Assembly: GCF_000307875.1 (NCBI RefSeq)
Contig: NZ_AJLS01000055.1
Span: 170,468 to 234,467, forward strand
DNA: 64,000 nucleotides
Direction: 5' to 3'
Origin: Neobacillus bataviensis LMG 21833
GTDB lineage: Bacteria > Bacillota > Bacilli > Bacillales > Cytobacillaceae
Shown: positions 63,911 through 64,000 of the stretch, piece by piece
Numbering within the stretch: the first letter of the stretch is position 1
How the letters are laid out: every line of letters starts with the position of its first letter
Translations under genes and position numbers: made by a program
The notes under the pieces: generated by a model
What the model saw: only the letters and a program-made list of their open reading frames with translations
Databases searched by the model: none
Told to the model about the DNA's origin: nothing

Positions 63911-64000
63911 TGTCTAGCTTCAGCACCTAGGGGCTCGGGGTCATAAGCCAATCCGTCAAGAAGGTTAAAGAGCAACCTTCTCGCCGGCTCGTCTTATGCC
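63911..64000. repeat. Dispersed hairpin repeat, cut by the right edge
   Basis: Starts TGTCTAGCTTCAGCACCTAG and continues GGGGCTCGGGGTCATAAGCC. It is the reverse-strand equivalent of 23309-23364 with about four differences over 56 bases. The element continues beyond base 64000. Confidence 0.85.

Overview
This window is core chromosome of an endospore-forming Bacillaceae. Gene content and order follow the Bacillus subtilis ypu-yqk-yqj-yqi segment closely: dacB, ypuI, scpBA, ribT, ypuA, lysA, spoVA, spoIIA, dacF, deoB, xerD, fur, spoIIM, nudF, mciZ, yqk genes, yqj genes, art operon, brxB, bkd operon. Base composition is AT-rich, ribosome binding sites are strong GGAGG types, and TTG/GTG starts are frequent. 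GTGTCAGGCACC-type and AAGCGGAAGCGCC/CTAGACA-type repeats lie between genes. Together these suggest a Neobacillus/Mesobacillus-like member of the family; this is an inference from gene order and repeats, not from a marker gene. I see no rRNA, tRNA, CRISPR array, insertion sequence, prophage or defence island.

Region 1-9 kb: the 5' part of dacB (cut by the left edge), a superoxide dismutase with an N-terminal extension, ypuI, an unrecognised 157-residue gene, the condensin partners scpB and scpA, a YjcZ-type microprotein, ypuF, ribT without the riboflavin operon, a 30-residue membrane microprotein, ypuA with a possible ECF promoter, and lysA.

Region 8.7-24.6 kb: a sporulation and nucleoside block. 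spoVAA-AB-AEA-AF lacks spoVAC, spoVAD and spoVAEB. spoIIAA-spoIIAB-sigF has a Spo0A box and a sigma-H promoter. Then come dacF, the nucleoside salvage genes deoB-punA-pdp, xerD, yqzK, fur with a PerR-like box, spoIIM with a sigma-E promoter, an endonuclease Q homologue, nudF, the FtsZ inhibitor mciZ, yqkF and yqkE.

Region 24.6-49.5 kb: acetoacetate/leucine catabolism (CoA transferase, thiolase, HMG-CoA lyase), small Fe-S-type proteins, a LexA-controlled Y-family polymerase with a YolD partner, a large SWIM/SNF2 ATPase, a proline T-box in front of proI, a glycosyltransferase broken by a one-base frameshift in an A-run, namA, rnz, zwf, a second Y-family polymerase, a tripeptidase, a carboxyltransferase with methylmalonyl-CoA epimerase, the Prli42 microprotein and an L,D-transpeptidase.

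Region 49.6-64 kb: an arginine-type ABC transporter with an internal terminator, bacilliredoxin, methylmalonyl-CoA mutase (mutA, mutB) with its GTPase chaperone meaB, and the branched-chain 2-oxoacid dehydrogenase operon (buk-lpdV-bkdAA-bkdAB-bkdB). These genes and the epimerase/carboxyltransferase pair make a nearly complete route from valine and isoleucine through propionyl-CoA to succinyl-CoA. Leucine would leave through the HMG-CoA lyase/thiolase/CoA transferase group.

I found no convincing undescribed multi-gene system. The observations most worth a second look are the spoVA operon without its three conserved core genes, the A-run frameshift in the glycosyltransferase, the dispersed hairpin repeat family, and several short unrecognised proteins.
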